DNA of 64,000 bases from a bacterium (GTDB lineage Bacteria; Verrucomicrobiota; Verrucomicrobiia; Limisphaerales; J093): NCBI GenBank assembly GCA_021780105.1, contig JAJXZJ010000046.1:62001-126000 (forward strand). Direction: 5' to 3'. Numbering within the stretch: position 1 is the stretch's first letter; each line of letters starts with the position of its first letter. Shown piece after piece: positions 53,581-61,954 of the stretch. The notes under the pieces were generated by a model. It saw nothing but the letters and a program-made list of their open reading frames with translations. It made no database searches and was not told the origin of the DNA. Position numbers and translations under genes: made by a program.

Positions 53581-56580
53581 ATGAAGCCGCCGTCGTTCGA
53601 GGAAGCGCTCGCCAGTGTCAAGGCTCTGGCGGACGATTTCGACGCCAACAAGGCGCATTACCTTTCGTCCACATACCAAGAAAGCGAAGTCCGCCATGAT
53701 TTTCTCGACAAGCTCTTTGTTGCGCTGGGCTGGGACGTAAACCATGTCTGGCAGAAAAACCCGTTCCAACAGGAAGTGAAAGTCGAACGCGGCGTCGCCG
53801 TGGGCGGCTCGCAGCGCCGGGCGGACTACGCCTTTTACATCGCCCCGAATTTCCGGGACGTGCGCTTCTTCGCGGAGGCCAAGAAACCGTTTGGGGACAT
53901 CGCCACGCCGGACAACTGTTTCCAGACAATCCGCTACGGATGGAACGCCCAGACGCCGCTGGCCGTGCTTACCGATTTCGAGCAATTCCAGATTCTCGAC
54001 TGCCGCTACAAGCCGGACATTGACACCGCCACCGGGCAAGTCGTCCGCAAATACCATTTCAGCGAATACGCCCACCCGGAGAAGTTCGCGGAAATATTCC
54101 ATCTATTCTCCCGCGACGCCGTGGCCGGCGGTTCACTGGACAAGTTCGCCGATACGCTGCCCAAGCGGCGCGGCAAGGCGGTGCAACGCGGCTTGTTCAA
54201 GGGCGGCTACCAGCGCATTGACGAAGCCTTCCTGGAGGAACTGGACGAACACCGCGACACGCTCGCCCGTGCCTTCAAAAACCGGAATCCCGAACTCGAC
54301 GGCGACGCGCTGACGGAAATCACCCAGCGCACCATTGACCGCCTTGTTTTCATCCGCTTTCTTGAAGACAAGCTGATTCACCCGGAGAACCTGGTGGCCA
54401 ATTTTGGCGACAAGGGGACCGCGTGGCAGGACTTCGTGGCCGCGTCGCGCCGGCTCGACGGCATTTACAACGGCATTGTTTTCAAGGCGCACGCCATTCT
54501 CGACAAACCGGGCTTCCGGGTGGACGACGACGCCTTCGCGGACATTTGCGAGCGACTTTCGCACATCAACACCGCTTACGACTTCAACGCCATTCCGATT
54601 CACATCCTCGGCAGCATCTACGAGCGGTTTCTCGGCAAGGTCATCGTCACCACCGACAAGCGCGCCCGTGTGGAAGAAAAGCCGGAAGTCCGCAAGGCCG
54701 GGGGCGTCTATTACACGCCGGACTACATTGTTCGCTACATCGTCGAGAACACGGTGGGCAAGCTGATTGAGGGCAAGACGCCCGCACAGATTGCCGACAT
54801 GCGCTTTGCGGACATCGCGTGCGGGAGCGGCTCGTTTTTGCTGGGCGTGTTCGACCTGCTCCTGCGCTACCAGCGCGACTGGTTCAACGCCCACCCGGAC
54901 AAGGCCAGGAAAGCCGGTTGCGTGCAACGCGAAGACGGCGCATGGCATCTCTCCCTGAAACAACGGCGGCAAATCCTGGTCAACAACATTTACGGCGTGG
55001 ATATTGACCACCAAGCCGTGGAAGTGGCGCAACTCTCCCTGTACCTGAAACTCTTGGAGGAAGAAACCACCGGCACGGCGCGTGAGTATCAAATGGAATT
55101 CCACGAAACGCTGTTGCCGTCGCTCGCCAGGAACATCGTGTGCGGGAATTCGTTGATTGGAACGGACATTTCGACCGGCCAGCTTTTCAGCGGCGACGAA
55201 GAGCGGAAGTTGAACCCGATGGATTTCGAGCAACGCTTCCCGGAGATTATGAAGCACGGTGGATTTGACGCAGTTATCGGAAACCCGCCTTACATCCGCA
55301 TGGAGGAATTCAAGAACCTGAAAGATTACCTCCGAAAGAATTACGTTGTTCACGAAGAAAGAGCCGATTTCTACTCCTACTTTATTGAGCGTGAGCACCG
55401 AGTTTTGAGAATCGGTGGACGCTTTGGAATGATTGTCTCCAACAAGTTCTTGCGGTCGAATTATGGGAAGCCAATCCGGGACTTTTTGCGTGGCGCGGCA
55501 CGAATTGAGCGAGTGGTTGATTTTGCAGGGTTGCCAGTCTTCAAAGGCGCGACAGTGCGGACAATCATTTTGCTGAGTTCTAGAGAGGCACGGCCAAGCG
55601 CAGCACCAGTGCTCTACACGCCGCCGCCACCACCTGACTTGTTCCATAAAATCGAAACAGGTGCCATTGCGGTTGAAGAAGCCGCCAAGAGTATGGAATA
55701 CGAGGTTTCCGCTGCTGCGCTCTCTGCGGACGTTTGGAGTTTTCCCAAGAAGGACGTTGAGGAATTACTTGCGAAACTCCGCCGGGGAAGGAAAACGCTT
55801 GGGCAGCTTTTCAGCGGGCGAATCTGCATGGGCGTGAAATCTGGGCTGTCTGAGGCTTTTGTTATTGATGGGCCTACACGAAAGCGAATTCTCAGTCAGA
55901 ATCCCAGTGCCGCTGAAATCATCAAACCCTATCTGGGTGGCAGAGAGGTCCGACGTTACTACACTGAAAGCGAAGGCAAGTTTCTCATTTACACCTACCA
56001 CGGAGTCTCGATTCAAAAATATCCGGCAGTGGAAAAGCACCTTGAGCCATTCAAGGATCGGCTGAAAAAGCGAGCGACAAGACAGGCGTGGTATGAGTTG
56101 CAACAGCCACAGTTGAACTTCTCAGCGATGTTGGACCAGCCCAAATTGATTTTTCCAGACATCGCCACAGAGCCCCGGTTCGCTCTGGACGAAACAGGGG
56201 CCTATGGGGCGAACACGACTTACTTTATTGGAAGCGACGACCTAGTGCTGCTCGCTCTCCTAAACTCTGCGCTTGCGGAATTCTATTTCAAGACGGTCTG
56301 CGCCGGACTTGAAGGGCAAGGAGAAATCTATTTGCGCTTTTTCGGACAACATCTTGAAGGTTTTCCCGTCGCCAAACTGGAAAGTGCCTCGCCAAGGCTC
56401 GAAAAACTTGTCCAACAAATGCTGGCGGCGCAGAAGCAACTGGCCGCCGCCCAGAGCGACGCGGACAAGGACTTCTACGGCCACAAATGCGCCGGGCTGG
56501 ACCGCCAGATCGACGCGCTGGTGTATGAGCTTTACGGCCTCACGCCCGAGGAAATCAAGATCGTGGAGGGCGCGACATGA
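53581..56580 (+). CDS. Type IIG restriction-modification enzyme
   Basis: A 999-residue single-chain R-M enzyme. The N-terminal nuclease has the PD-(D/E)xK pattern Asp82 ... Glu99-Ala-Lys101 (RADYAFY, FFAEAKKP). A helical linker follows. The gamma-class N6-adenine methylase has YYTPDYIVRYIVENTVG (motif X), DIACGSGSFLLG from about residue 411 (motif I) and NPPYIRME at 568 (motif IV). The C-terminal region (about 700-950) is the target-recognition domain. ATG 53581 is the start matching the domain. The TRD half is markedly lower in GC. It is the main cargo, giving defence. Confidence 0.9.
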   Translation: MKPPSFEEALASVKALADDFDANKAHYLSSTYQESEVRHDFLDKLFVALGWDVNHVWQKNPFQQEVKVERGVAVGGSQRRADYAFYIAPNFRDVRFFAEAKKPFGDIATPDNCFQTIRYGWNAQTPLAVLTDFEQFQILDCRYKPDIDTATGQVVRKYHFSEYAHPEKFAEIFHLFSRDAVAGGSLDKFADTLPKRRGKAVQRGLFKGGYQRIDEAFLEELDEHRDTLARAFKNRNPELDGDALTEITQRTIDRLVFIRFLEDKLIHPENLVANFGDKGTAWQDFVAASRRLDGIYNGIVFKAHAILDKPGFRVDDDAFADICERLSHINTAYDFNAIPIHILGSIYERFLGKVIVTTDKRARVEEKPEVRKAGGVYYTPDYIVRYIVENTVGKLIEGKTPAQIADMRFADIACGSGSFLLGVFDLLLRYQRDWFNAHPDKARKAGCVQREDGAWHLSLKQRRQILVNNIYGVDIDHQAVEVAQLSLYLKLLEEETTGTAREYQMEFHETLLPSLARNIVCGNSLIGTDISTGQLFSGDEERKLNPMDFEQRFPEIMKHGGFDAVIGNPPYIRMEEFKNLKDYLRKNYVVHEERADFYSYFIEREHRVLRIGGRFGMIVSNKFLRSNYGKPIRDFLRGAARIERVVDFAGLPVFKGATVRTIILLSSREARPSAAPVLYTPPPPPDLFHKIETGAIAVEEAAKSMEYEVSAAALSADVWSFPKKDVEELLAKLRRGRKTLGQLFSGRICMGVKSGLSEAFVIDGPTRKRILSQNPSAAEIIKPYLGGREVRRYYTESEGKFLIYTYHGVSIQKYPAVEKHLEPFKDRLKKRATRQAWYELQQPQLNFSAMLDQPKLIFPDIATEPRFALDETGAYGANTTYFIGSDDLVLLALLNSALAEFYFKTVCAGLEGQGEIYLRFFGQHLEGFPVAKLESASPRLEKLVQQMLAAQKQLAAAQSDADKDFYGHKCAGLDRQIDALVYELYGLTPEEIKIVEGAT

Positions 56581-56813
56581 GCACGCGCGTTCAGAACGAA
56601 AGCAAGTTCGACGCTTGGGATGACCTGGCCGGGGGCGGGCGGCGTTACCGCCTGGACGTGCCGGGCCGGCAAGGCTGGCGGGCGCGCTACGTGAAGGAAG
56701 TGGACGGGCAGGAAAACACCGTTCGCTTCTGGCAGGAGATTTACGACGGCCAAGGCCGGCTGGTGGAGATTCACGAGAAATACCCGGTGGATAAAGGCCA
56801 CCAAAAACTGTAA
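56577..56813 (+). CDS. Small protein coupled to the R-M gene (1)
   Basis: A 78-residue protein whose ATG overlaps the R-M stop (ATGA). It has GGGRRYRLDVPGRQGWRARY and VRFWQEIYDGQGRLVEIHEK, a beta-rich charged layout without membrane segments. I have seen similar small ORFs after type IIG R-M genes but know no function; control or folding of the R-M enzyme is a guess. It ends DKGHQKL. Confidence 0.6.
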   Translation: MSTRVQNESKFDAWDDLAGGGRRYRLDVPGRQGWRARYVKEVDGQENTVRFWQEIYDGQGRLVEIHEKYPVDKGHQKL

Positions 56814-56822
56814 CGTTCGCCT

Positions 56823-57083
56823 ATGACGATCACGCGACAAGCCGTGGCGGAGAAGCTCGCGTCCTATTTGCATCACGAAACGCCCCTGGCACAACTGGTG
56901 GACTGGGCGGAAAACGCCGTGATGGACGGCGAATTCGCCCCTGCCGACGCGCCCGTGCTGGCGCGCGTGGCGGCCCGCCTGGGAGTGGCTGACGTGCGCG
57001 CGTTTGGCCTGACCTGGGAGGATTGCGAGCAATTGCTGGGCACGCTCGGCTACGCGGCACGGGTGGAACTGGTGCCCGCGTGA
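56823..57083 (+). CDS. Small protein coupled to the R-M gene (2)
   Basis: An 86-residue, mostly helical acidic protein (AEKLASYLHHETPLAQLVDW, ENAVMDGEF, LGVADVRAFGLTWEDCEQLL). It starts 9 bases after the previous small gene and is presumably on the same transcript. No function is recognised. The GLTWEDCE segment and overall pattern suggest a protein-binding helical bundle rather than an enzyme. Confidence 0.6.
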   Translation: MTITRQAVAEKLASYLHHETPLAQLVDWAENAVMDGEFAPADAPVLARVAARLGVADVRAFGLTWEDCEQLLGTLGYAARVELVPA

Positions 57084-57722
57084 ACGGCCGCGGCCGGATT
57101 GGCCGTGCCCAAACCATCTTCACCGGTTTTCCGCACGCTGTTTCCGGCGGTCTGGCTTCATTGCGAAACCTTGTTCAAGGCGTAGCCGGGAACGCTCAAA
57201 CAACCAAAACCGGGTGTTTCATGTCGGCGGAAACACTGTTCGCTTCCTTGAATAACCCAAGGAAAAGGCTCTGAAACCTCCCGCCAACTTTGTCAGAAAG
57301 AGTATTTGCGGGCTGTTTCACGGGCGAAACACTCTTGGCAAGAATGGCTCAAACCGGGTTTGCGCGGGGCAAAGGCTGTTTCAACCAAGTGAACAATGCT
57401 GAGGCGTGGCCTCGTTGACTGGCCCGGTTTGCCTTCTGGCAGGAAGTCTCTGCCGGCTTTTCCCCGACCGTCAGCGAGTTGCGCGCGAAGCCGCCCTTGC
57501 GTGGGCGGAAATCTCAAAACCCACCCCCATACACCCACAATCCCCCTCATTTATGTGGGAGTATGTTGGGGTATGTGGGGGTGTTTCTAAGTTGATTGCG
57601 ACAACTTTGGCCTTGGCAGCGTCGGCAGTTTGCGGGTTGTTCGGGCTTGTTCCTTCTGGGTTACTGAATCCGTCCACGGCACAGCCGGCGGCGAAGCACG
57701 AAGCCGGCGAGCAGGCAGGCGG
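57084..57722. other. Non-coding region with iterons and TGTTTCA motifs
   Basis: About 640 bases between the convergent R-M operon and the helicase gene, with no supported gene. It contains two inverted repeats of GTGTTTC/GAAACAC type (57214-57236 and 57314-57332), a third TGTTTCA at 57377-57383, and a cluster of 10-bp iterons (57552-57581) with inverse copies near 57522. The content and position next to replication genes fit a replication origin or control region. Confidence 0.55.
57522..57581. repeat. 10-bp iteron cluster
   Basis: Three head-to-tail units: TATGTGGGAG (57552-57561), TATGTTGGGG (57562-57571) and TATGTGGGGG (57572-57581). The inverse orientation CCCCCATACA lies at 57522-57531, followed by CCCACA. 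The 10-bp period keeps all units on one DNA face, as for replication-initiator iterons or an operator array. Confidence 0.65.
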
Positions 57723-59210
57723 CTACCGCGTTGGTGTTGACTGGCTCTTGGCGCGCAAAATCCGGTAGTGCGCCGTGCCGTTCCAATTGCGCTTCTCCAC
57801 GCGGTCGGGATACACGCGGGCCAGTTCCGAAAGCATCCGGCCGGCGCTGGTGCCCGTGGTGAAAATCCGGTCCAAGATGCCGTCGTTGTCCTTGCCGCGC
57901 ATGGCGCGCTCAAATTCCGTGGCTGAGCCTTCCCAGCAAGGCGTGTCCGCCGCAATGAGGCTCAAGCCATCCATCAGTTCAAACAGCCGCATTTCCGGCT
58001 GCATGTCGCGCAGGGCCGCCACAAGCTCCGGGTGTTGGAACGTCGCCACGCGGCTCCGCTCGTTCAACGGCAGTGTTGGCGGCGGGCAGTAGCTCAGCAG
58101 AAACGCGGCAAAGGCGGGCAGCTCGTTTTGGATTGCCCGAACCCATTCCGCGTTCGCTTCATGGCCGGCGGGCAAGCCCTCTGCCGGCCGGGCCAGCAGA
58201 ATCAGCAGCTTGTCTTCCAGGCTGGGGGACAGTGCCGGGCAAACCTGCAAGCCCGCGTCGTCGTTGTTGCCGGCAATCACCAGCCGCCAAAACGGGGACA
58301 GCATGAGGGCATCAACGCCCTTGCCTTCCATGCGCTGTTGTTCCTTCCAAATCAGGTCTTTCATCCGCTCGCCGCGTTCGCGACGTTCCGCGAGGTTCGC
58401 AGAGGCTCCCTTGTCATCCAGAACCAACAGCGGGGCCGCAAACAGGTCCTTGTTGAATCTCTGTTCGCGCAGGTAGTTCATCGGATCGCCCTTTCGTCCA
58501 CCAAACATTGGCACCAAAACCAAGTCAATCAGGGCCGATTTGCCGCATTGCCGGGGACCGAAAATTGCGAGCGCCGGGCAGAAATGGAACGACCAGGGGC
58601 CGGGCGAATTCATGCGCCGCCAGTAGGCGGAGAAGGAAGCGGCGGCCCAGGTGTAGAAGATGGCAACCTGCGGGTGTTCGGGGTCCGCAAGGAGGGACTC
58701 AATCAAACGGCGGATGGTCGGCCAGTCGCCCGGACGGGGCGTAAGCTGGGACGGACATTCCGTGACCAAGAACCGCCGGTCGCCGTATGTATGAAGCCCG
58801 ACTGGATGGCCGGACAAGGGGCCGGCGTAGGCAACCGAGTGATTCTGCGTAAGCCAAAGCTGGGCACGGTCGGCGGCCGTGTTTCCCTGTCCATCTTTGA
58901 TATTACGGTTGAAACCAGATTCGGCAATCAGGCTCTTGGTCTGACTGTCCGAATAATGGCAGAAACCTCCGCGTCCGTTTGGGCCATACCATTTGGAGCG
59001 GTCCGCCCAGTTGTAAAGCTTGATGGTATCCACGGCCTCCGGGTTGGCCATGCAGATCAGGCCGGTGTCGTTCACGCGCTGCGACGGCGCTTCTGCCTTT
59101 GGCGAGGTTTTGCCGTTGCGTGTCTCCCTTGCGACGGCTGGTTTGCTTGCGGTTTGCGGAAGGTATGGCCCGGCCATTTTCGGCGCGGTAGTGGTTTGGT
59201 CCGTTTTCAT
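57723..59210 (-). CDS. Phage-type replicative helicase/primase-C ATPase
   Basis: A 495-residue protein with a low-complexity N-terminal 50 residues and then a D5-like/SF3-type helicase domain. Walker A is FGPRQCGKSALIDL, Walker B LLVLDDKG, and a later sensor-like VIAGNND. A C-terminal winged-helix-like part follows. Such proteins replicate phage satellites and plasmids together with a primase. The start at 59210 overlaps the primase stop (ATGA). No origin-binding domain is obvious; the iterons downstream could be its target, which is inferred. Confidence 0.7.
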   Translation of the reverse strand: MKTDQTTTAPKMAGPYLPQTASKPAVARETRNGKTSPKAEAPSQRVNDTGLICMANPEAVDTIKLYNWADRSKWYGPNGRGGFCHYSDSQTKSLIAESGFNRNIKDGQGNTAADRAQLWLTQNHSVAYAGPLSGHPVGLHTYGDRRFLVTECPSQLTPRPGDWPTIRRLIESLLADPEHPQVAIFYTWAAASFSAYWRRMNSPGPWSFHFCPALAIFGPRQCGKSALIDLVLVPMFGGRKGDPMNYLREQRFNKDLFAAPLLVLDDKGASANLAERRERGERMKDLIWKEQQRMEGKGVDALMLSPFWRLVIAGNNDDAGLQVCPALSPSLEDKLLILLARPAEGLPAGHEANAEWVRAIQNELPAFAAFLLSYCPPPTLPLNERSRVATFQHPELVAALRDMQPEMRLFELMDGLSLIAADTPCWEGSATEFERAMRGKDNDGILDRIFTTGTSAGRMLSELARVYPDRVEKRNWNGTAHYRILRAKSQSTPTR

Positions 59211-60229
59211 GGAAAGAGGGATTGCAGACAGGGGTTGTTGGCGAAGTCGTCGGCATGAATCTGGGCAAGGTCGCAAAGGTCTTTCACGGGCGCGTCATCC
59301 ACGCGGCGCAAGCCCGCCAGGCTGAACACTTCCACGACGGCACCGGCGGCGGTGAGTTGCTCCGCCCAGCGGTCGGCCGCGTCCGCGCCGGTCGAATCCG
59401 CGTGCGGAAAGAGGCGGACGCGTTTGCCGGCAAACCGGGGCAAGGCGTCGGCATGAATCCGGGCGCAACCGCCCAGCATGGCCACCGGGGCGCAGTCGGC
59501 TTCCCGGCCTTCGGCCAGCAGGAACGCGCACGCGGCCAGCAGATCGGGGCCGCCTTCCACCAGGGCAATGGCGGAGAAGCCGCTCGCCTCGCCGATGCCC
59601 ACGGGCCACGCCGCTTGCGAACCGGGCAGGTTCAGGGCTTTGCCGCCGGCGGACCAAAGCTGGCCGTCGAGGCGGCGGGCTTGGGCCACGCGGCGCGAGC
59701 GGTCCAAGACAAACCAAGCTGGCCGGCCGTGAAACTCGCCAAAGCGCAACAAGCCCTTGGCGGAAGCCAGCGCCACACCTTCACGCGACAGCCCGCGAAG
59801 CTCAGCCAACGCGGCGCAATCGTCGGCGTTGCCGGGCCGCAGCCGGGGCAGGCGCGGGCGTTGAACCGGCAGCAAAGCCGAGGCCAGCGGGCGCGGCGAG
59901 CGGTCGCACTGGGGCCGTGTTGCGAACGTGGTTATCGGGCCGGTGTGCCGGAAGGCGTCGCCGAGCTTGTGGCGCAACTCGGCTTCCGTCCAAGGCGGTT
60001 GGCAGTGCGTCTGATTCCATTCGCCGAGCACCTGCCACGCGTCGGTTACGCCCAGCCCGAATTCCACCAGCTTGCACGCGGCGGCGTAGGTGGCGCGGTG
60101 TCCGCCTTGACCGGCGATGGCCGGCGGCGTTTTCGCCAGATAGGCACGGGCGCGACAACGGGCGTTGTCGCTGAAATGGCAGCCCGCGGGCGACGTTGAC
60201 ACCGGGGGCGTTGTGAGCGTTGTTGACAT
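59207..60229 (-). CDS. Toprim-domain primase-like protein
   Basis: A 340-residue protein. The Toprim core includes SAIALVEGGPDLLAACAFLL (Glu-Gly-x-D/E) and RVRLFPHADSTGADAADRWA (with the DxD-like pair as Ala-Asp, i.e. HADSTG where many have DxD). The first third is probably a zinc-less N-terminal domain. Toprim proteins of satellites start DNA synthesis with the adjacent helicase. It is coupled to the helicase by overlap. The weak second metal site leaves activity uncertain. Confidence 0.7.
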   Translation of the reverse strand: MSTTLTTPPVSTSPAGCHFSDNARCRARAYLAKTPPAIAGQGGHRATYAAACKLVEFGLGVTDAWQVLGEWNQTHCQPPWTEAELRHKLGDAFRHTGPITTFATRPQCDRSPRPLASALLPVQRPRLPRLRPGNADDCAALAELRGLSREGVALASAKGLLRFGEFHGRPAWFVLDRSRRVAQARRLDGQLWSAGGKALNLPGSQAAWPVGIGEASGFSAIALVEGGPDLLAACAFLLAEGREADCAPVAMLGGCARIHADALPRFAGKRVRLFPHADSTGADAADRWAEQLTAAGAVVEVFSLAGLRRVDDAPVKDLCDLAQIHADDFANNPCLQSLFP

Positions 60230-60293
60230 TGTAAATATCGCTTGTTTCCGCGCGGGTTAGGTTTGGCGACCACCGCGCGGTTTTGCTTGGCCA

Positions 60294-60641
60294 TCAAAAG
60301 GGGCGTTCCACGGGCACCAATTCGTTGTCGCGCGGGTCCAACCGGCGAATGAGGTTGTCTTGCGCGCCGACGGCCGTTGTGGGCGGGGTCAAGCGGATAG
60401 CCACTTCCACCGTGCGGCGGTCATAGACGTTGTGCCGGTGTTCGGGGTCGTCGCGCCACGGGTAGAAGTGGCGCTTGACCGTCTTGGCGAGGTTGCCGGT
60501 GTGGCTCTCGCCCACGTAGAGCGTGCGGCGGGAGGATTGGGCGCGGATGACATACGCGCCGGAGCGATTGGCCAACGCGTTTACCCAAGGCAGGAATTCC
60601 CCGCGCCGGTCGCACACGGGCCGGTAAAACAGGTCGCGCAT
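60294..60641 (-). CDS. GIY-YIG-like nuclease-domain protein
   Basis: A 115-residue protein with SGAYVIRAQ and RTLYVGES at residues 27-46, the two strands of the GIY-YIG fold (GAYVIR/LYVGES), and a following basic helix (NLAKTVKRHFYPWRDD). The family includes nicking and repair endonucleases. A single compact domain without an additional DNA-binding module suggests a nuclease or DNA processing role in the element. It starts 3 bases after the HTH gene. Confidence 0.6.
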   Translation of the reverse strand: MRDLFYRPVCDRRGEFLPWVNALANRSGAYVIRAQSSRRTLYVGESHTGNLAKTVKRHFYPWRDDPEHRHNVYDRRTVEVAIRLTPPTTAVGAQDNLIRRLDPRDNELVPVERPF

Positions 60642-60644
60642 GGC

Positions 60645-60887
60645 TCAGGCGGGGATGTGGGCCGTGGTTTCGCGGAGGAACCGCTCAATCTCCTGCACGG
60701 AGTAGAGCGGCCGACGGCACGCGCGGGAAGGAATCAGCAGCCGGCGCTTGGTGAGCCGGTCAATGGTGATCGGGCTAACGCCGAGGGCCTCGGCGGCTTC
60801 TGTTCGGGTGAGTGCCAGCTTCGGTTTGCGAAAGCTGCCAGTCGTGTTGTCTGTGCCGGATGCGGCAGTTTGATATTCTGATTTCAT
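60645..60887 (-). CDS. AlpA/excisionase-like HTH protein
   Basis: An 80-residue protein with a MerR/AlpA-type helix-turn-helix: ALTRTEAAEALGVSPITIDR, LTKRRLLIPSRACRRPLYS and a terminal EIERFLRE helix. Such proteins act as excisionase or transcription regulator in satellites and integrative elements. It has a low-complexity N-terminal 25 residues. It lies upstream of the replication genes in the same direction. Confidence 0.8.
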   Translation of the reverse strand: MKSEYQTAASGTDNTTGSFRKPKLALTRTEAAEALGVSPITIDRLTKRRLLIPSRACRRPLYSVQEIERFLRETTAHIPA

Positions 60888-60919
60888 TGCAAATCGCCCT
60901 ATTTGTTCAGGGCGATTCG

Positions 60920-61735
60920 CTATTTATCAGATGTCGTCTCGACTTGGGCAGGGACATCCAAAATTATACTTGTCCCTTGACTGTCAACCGCTCTGTCTCC
61001 GCCGAAACGCAACCCAAGACGGTGGCAGATTTTCTTCACCCGGTCTTCCGTGCCAACCTCCTGTTGCCCGAAGAGCTTCGAGAGGCTCCGATGCACTGAG
61101 GCTAACGAAGGACTTTGAGCGACAATGAAACGCCACCCCATACACAACCCAAGCAGAACTGGGCTGTTCGTGTTCCAGCCGCGAGGCATTCCCACAACAT
61201 CGAACGTTCGTTCGTAAGCATGGGCGAAGCCATGAATGAACAAAGTCGCCTGATGTGGAGGCATCCGCTGGCCATCGTCAATCAGCACCCGCAACGGGGT
61301 TTCAATCTTGGCGAAGAAAGCCTGAACCTCTGCCTTGGTCGCGTCGGGAAATCTTTGGAAGATCGCTGTTCCAGCCTTCGCGTGAGAAACTATAGCCAGC
61401 AGGTGGCCGCAGAGTTTGCCGATATGCTCAGGCGACGGATTGTGCCAGTCAACGTTCCGCAAGGTAGGATAAAAGATCGTGAAGATGTGCCTGCCTGCCC
61501 TTTCGGCCCAAAGGGGCAGGCTTGGGTAGTCAATGGGCCAACCCGACGCGCGGAAGAAGCGCAACAGAAAGTCTCGAAATCCAAGCGGCGCTTTCAGGAG
61601 CAAATCGTCAACACAACCAAGCAGTTCGCAGAGAGCCTTATCGCCTTGTGTCTCGATTGGCTTACCGACAGCGGCGATAAGACTGGAAAGTCGGAACGTC
61701 GCGAGGTCCTTGACGGGCACAAGTGCGGTGGTCAT
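60920..61735 (-). CDS. Unknown element protein, 271 residues
   Basis: No family recognised. It is mostly helical and soluble, with Leu/Ala-rich and aromatic segments (FRDFLLRFFRASGWPIDYPS, LPLWAERAGRHIFTIFYPTL). It is lower in GC than the host genes. Its ATG overlaps a TGA of the integrase remnant (ATGA), so it may once have followed an integrase gene. Position near the integrase in satellites is often taken by regulators or anti-phage genes; this is only context. Confidence 0.5.
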   Translation of the reverse strand: MTTALVPVKDLATFRLSSLIAAVGKPIETQGDKALCELLGCVDDLLLKAPLGFRDFLLRFFRASGWPIDYPSLPLWAERAGRHIFTIFYPTLRNVDWHNPSPEHIGKLCGHLLAIVSHAKAGTAIFQRFPDATKAEVQAFFAKIETPLRVLIDDGQRMPPHQATLFIHGFAHAYERTFDVVGMPRGWNTNSPVLLGLCMGWRFIVAQSPSLASVHRSLSKLFGQQEVGTEDRVKKICHRLGLRFGGDRAVDSQGTSIILDVPAQVETTSDK

Positions 61736-61879
61736 ACGGCTTGCAGCTTATCGAATTTGACAATGTTCTCGGCGCTAGGATTCTCGAAGTTCACGCGTTT
61801 GACCATTGCGAAACTGTGCTTCTGGCAAAGGTCTCAATAAACGTGCATGGCCAACGCGCCGCCGTCCTTGTGGCAAGAC
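61732..61879 (-). pseudogene. Remnant of a second integrase C-terminus
   Basis: Read on the minus strand this gives HKDGGALAMHVY, stop, then DLCQKHSFAMVKRVNFENPS and ENIVKFDKLQAV. It matches the end of the intact integrase (HKDGGALLMKTYGHLRQEHA, FAVAQRINFGAEEPTN). The in-frame TGA follows the tyrosine, and the sequence upstream of HKDGG has degenerated. The remnant lies immediately downstream of the intact gene. Confidence 0.6.
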
Positions 61880-61954
61880 CAGCGGATGAATTAACTGGCT
61901 TTGTCAGAGCCGACTGTTTCCTTATTCGACCGCCCTGCTTGCTGCGCGCCTTCT

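Noticed and set aside
53581-56580. BREX PglX or DISARM methylase
   Set aside because: None of the other BREX or DISARM genes are nearby, and an N-terminal ExK nuclease is fused, so type IIG is the better fit.
57522-57581. CRISPR array
   Set aside because: Units are 10 bp and directly adjacent, without unique spacers, and there are no cas genes.
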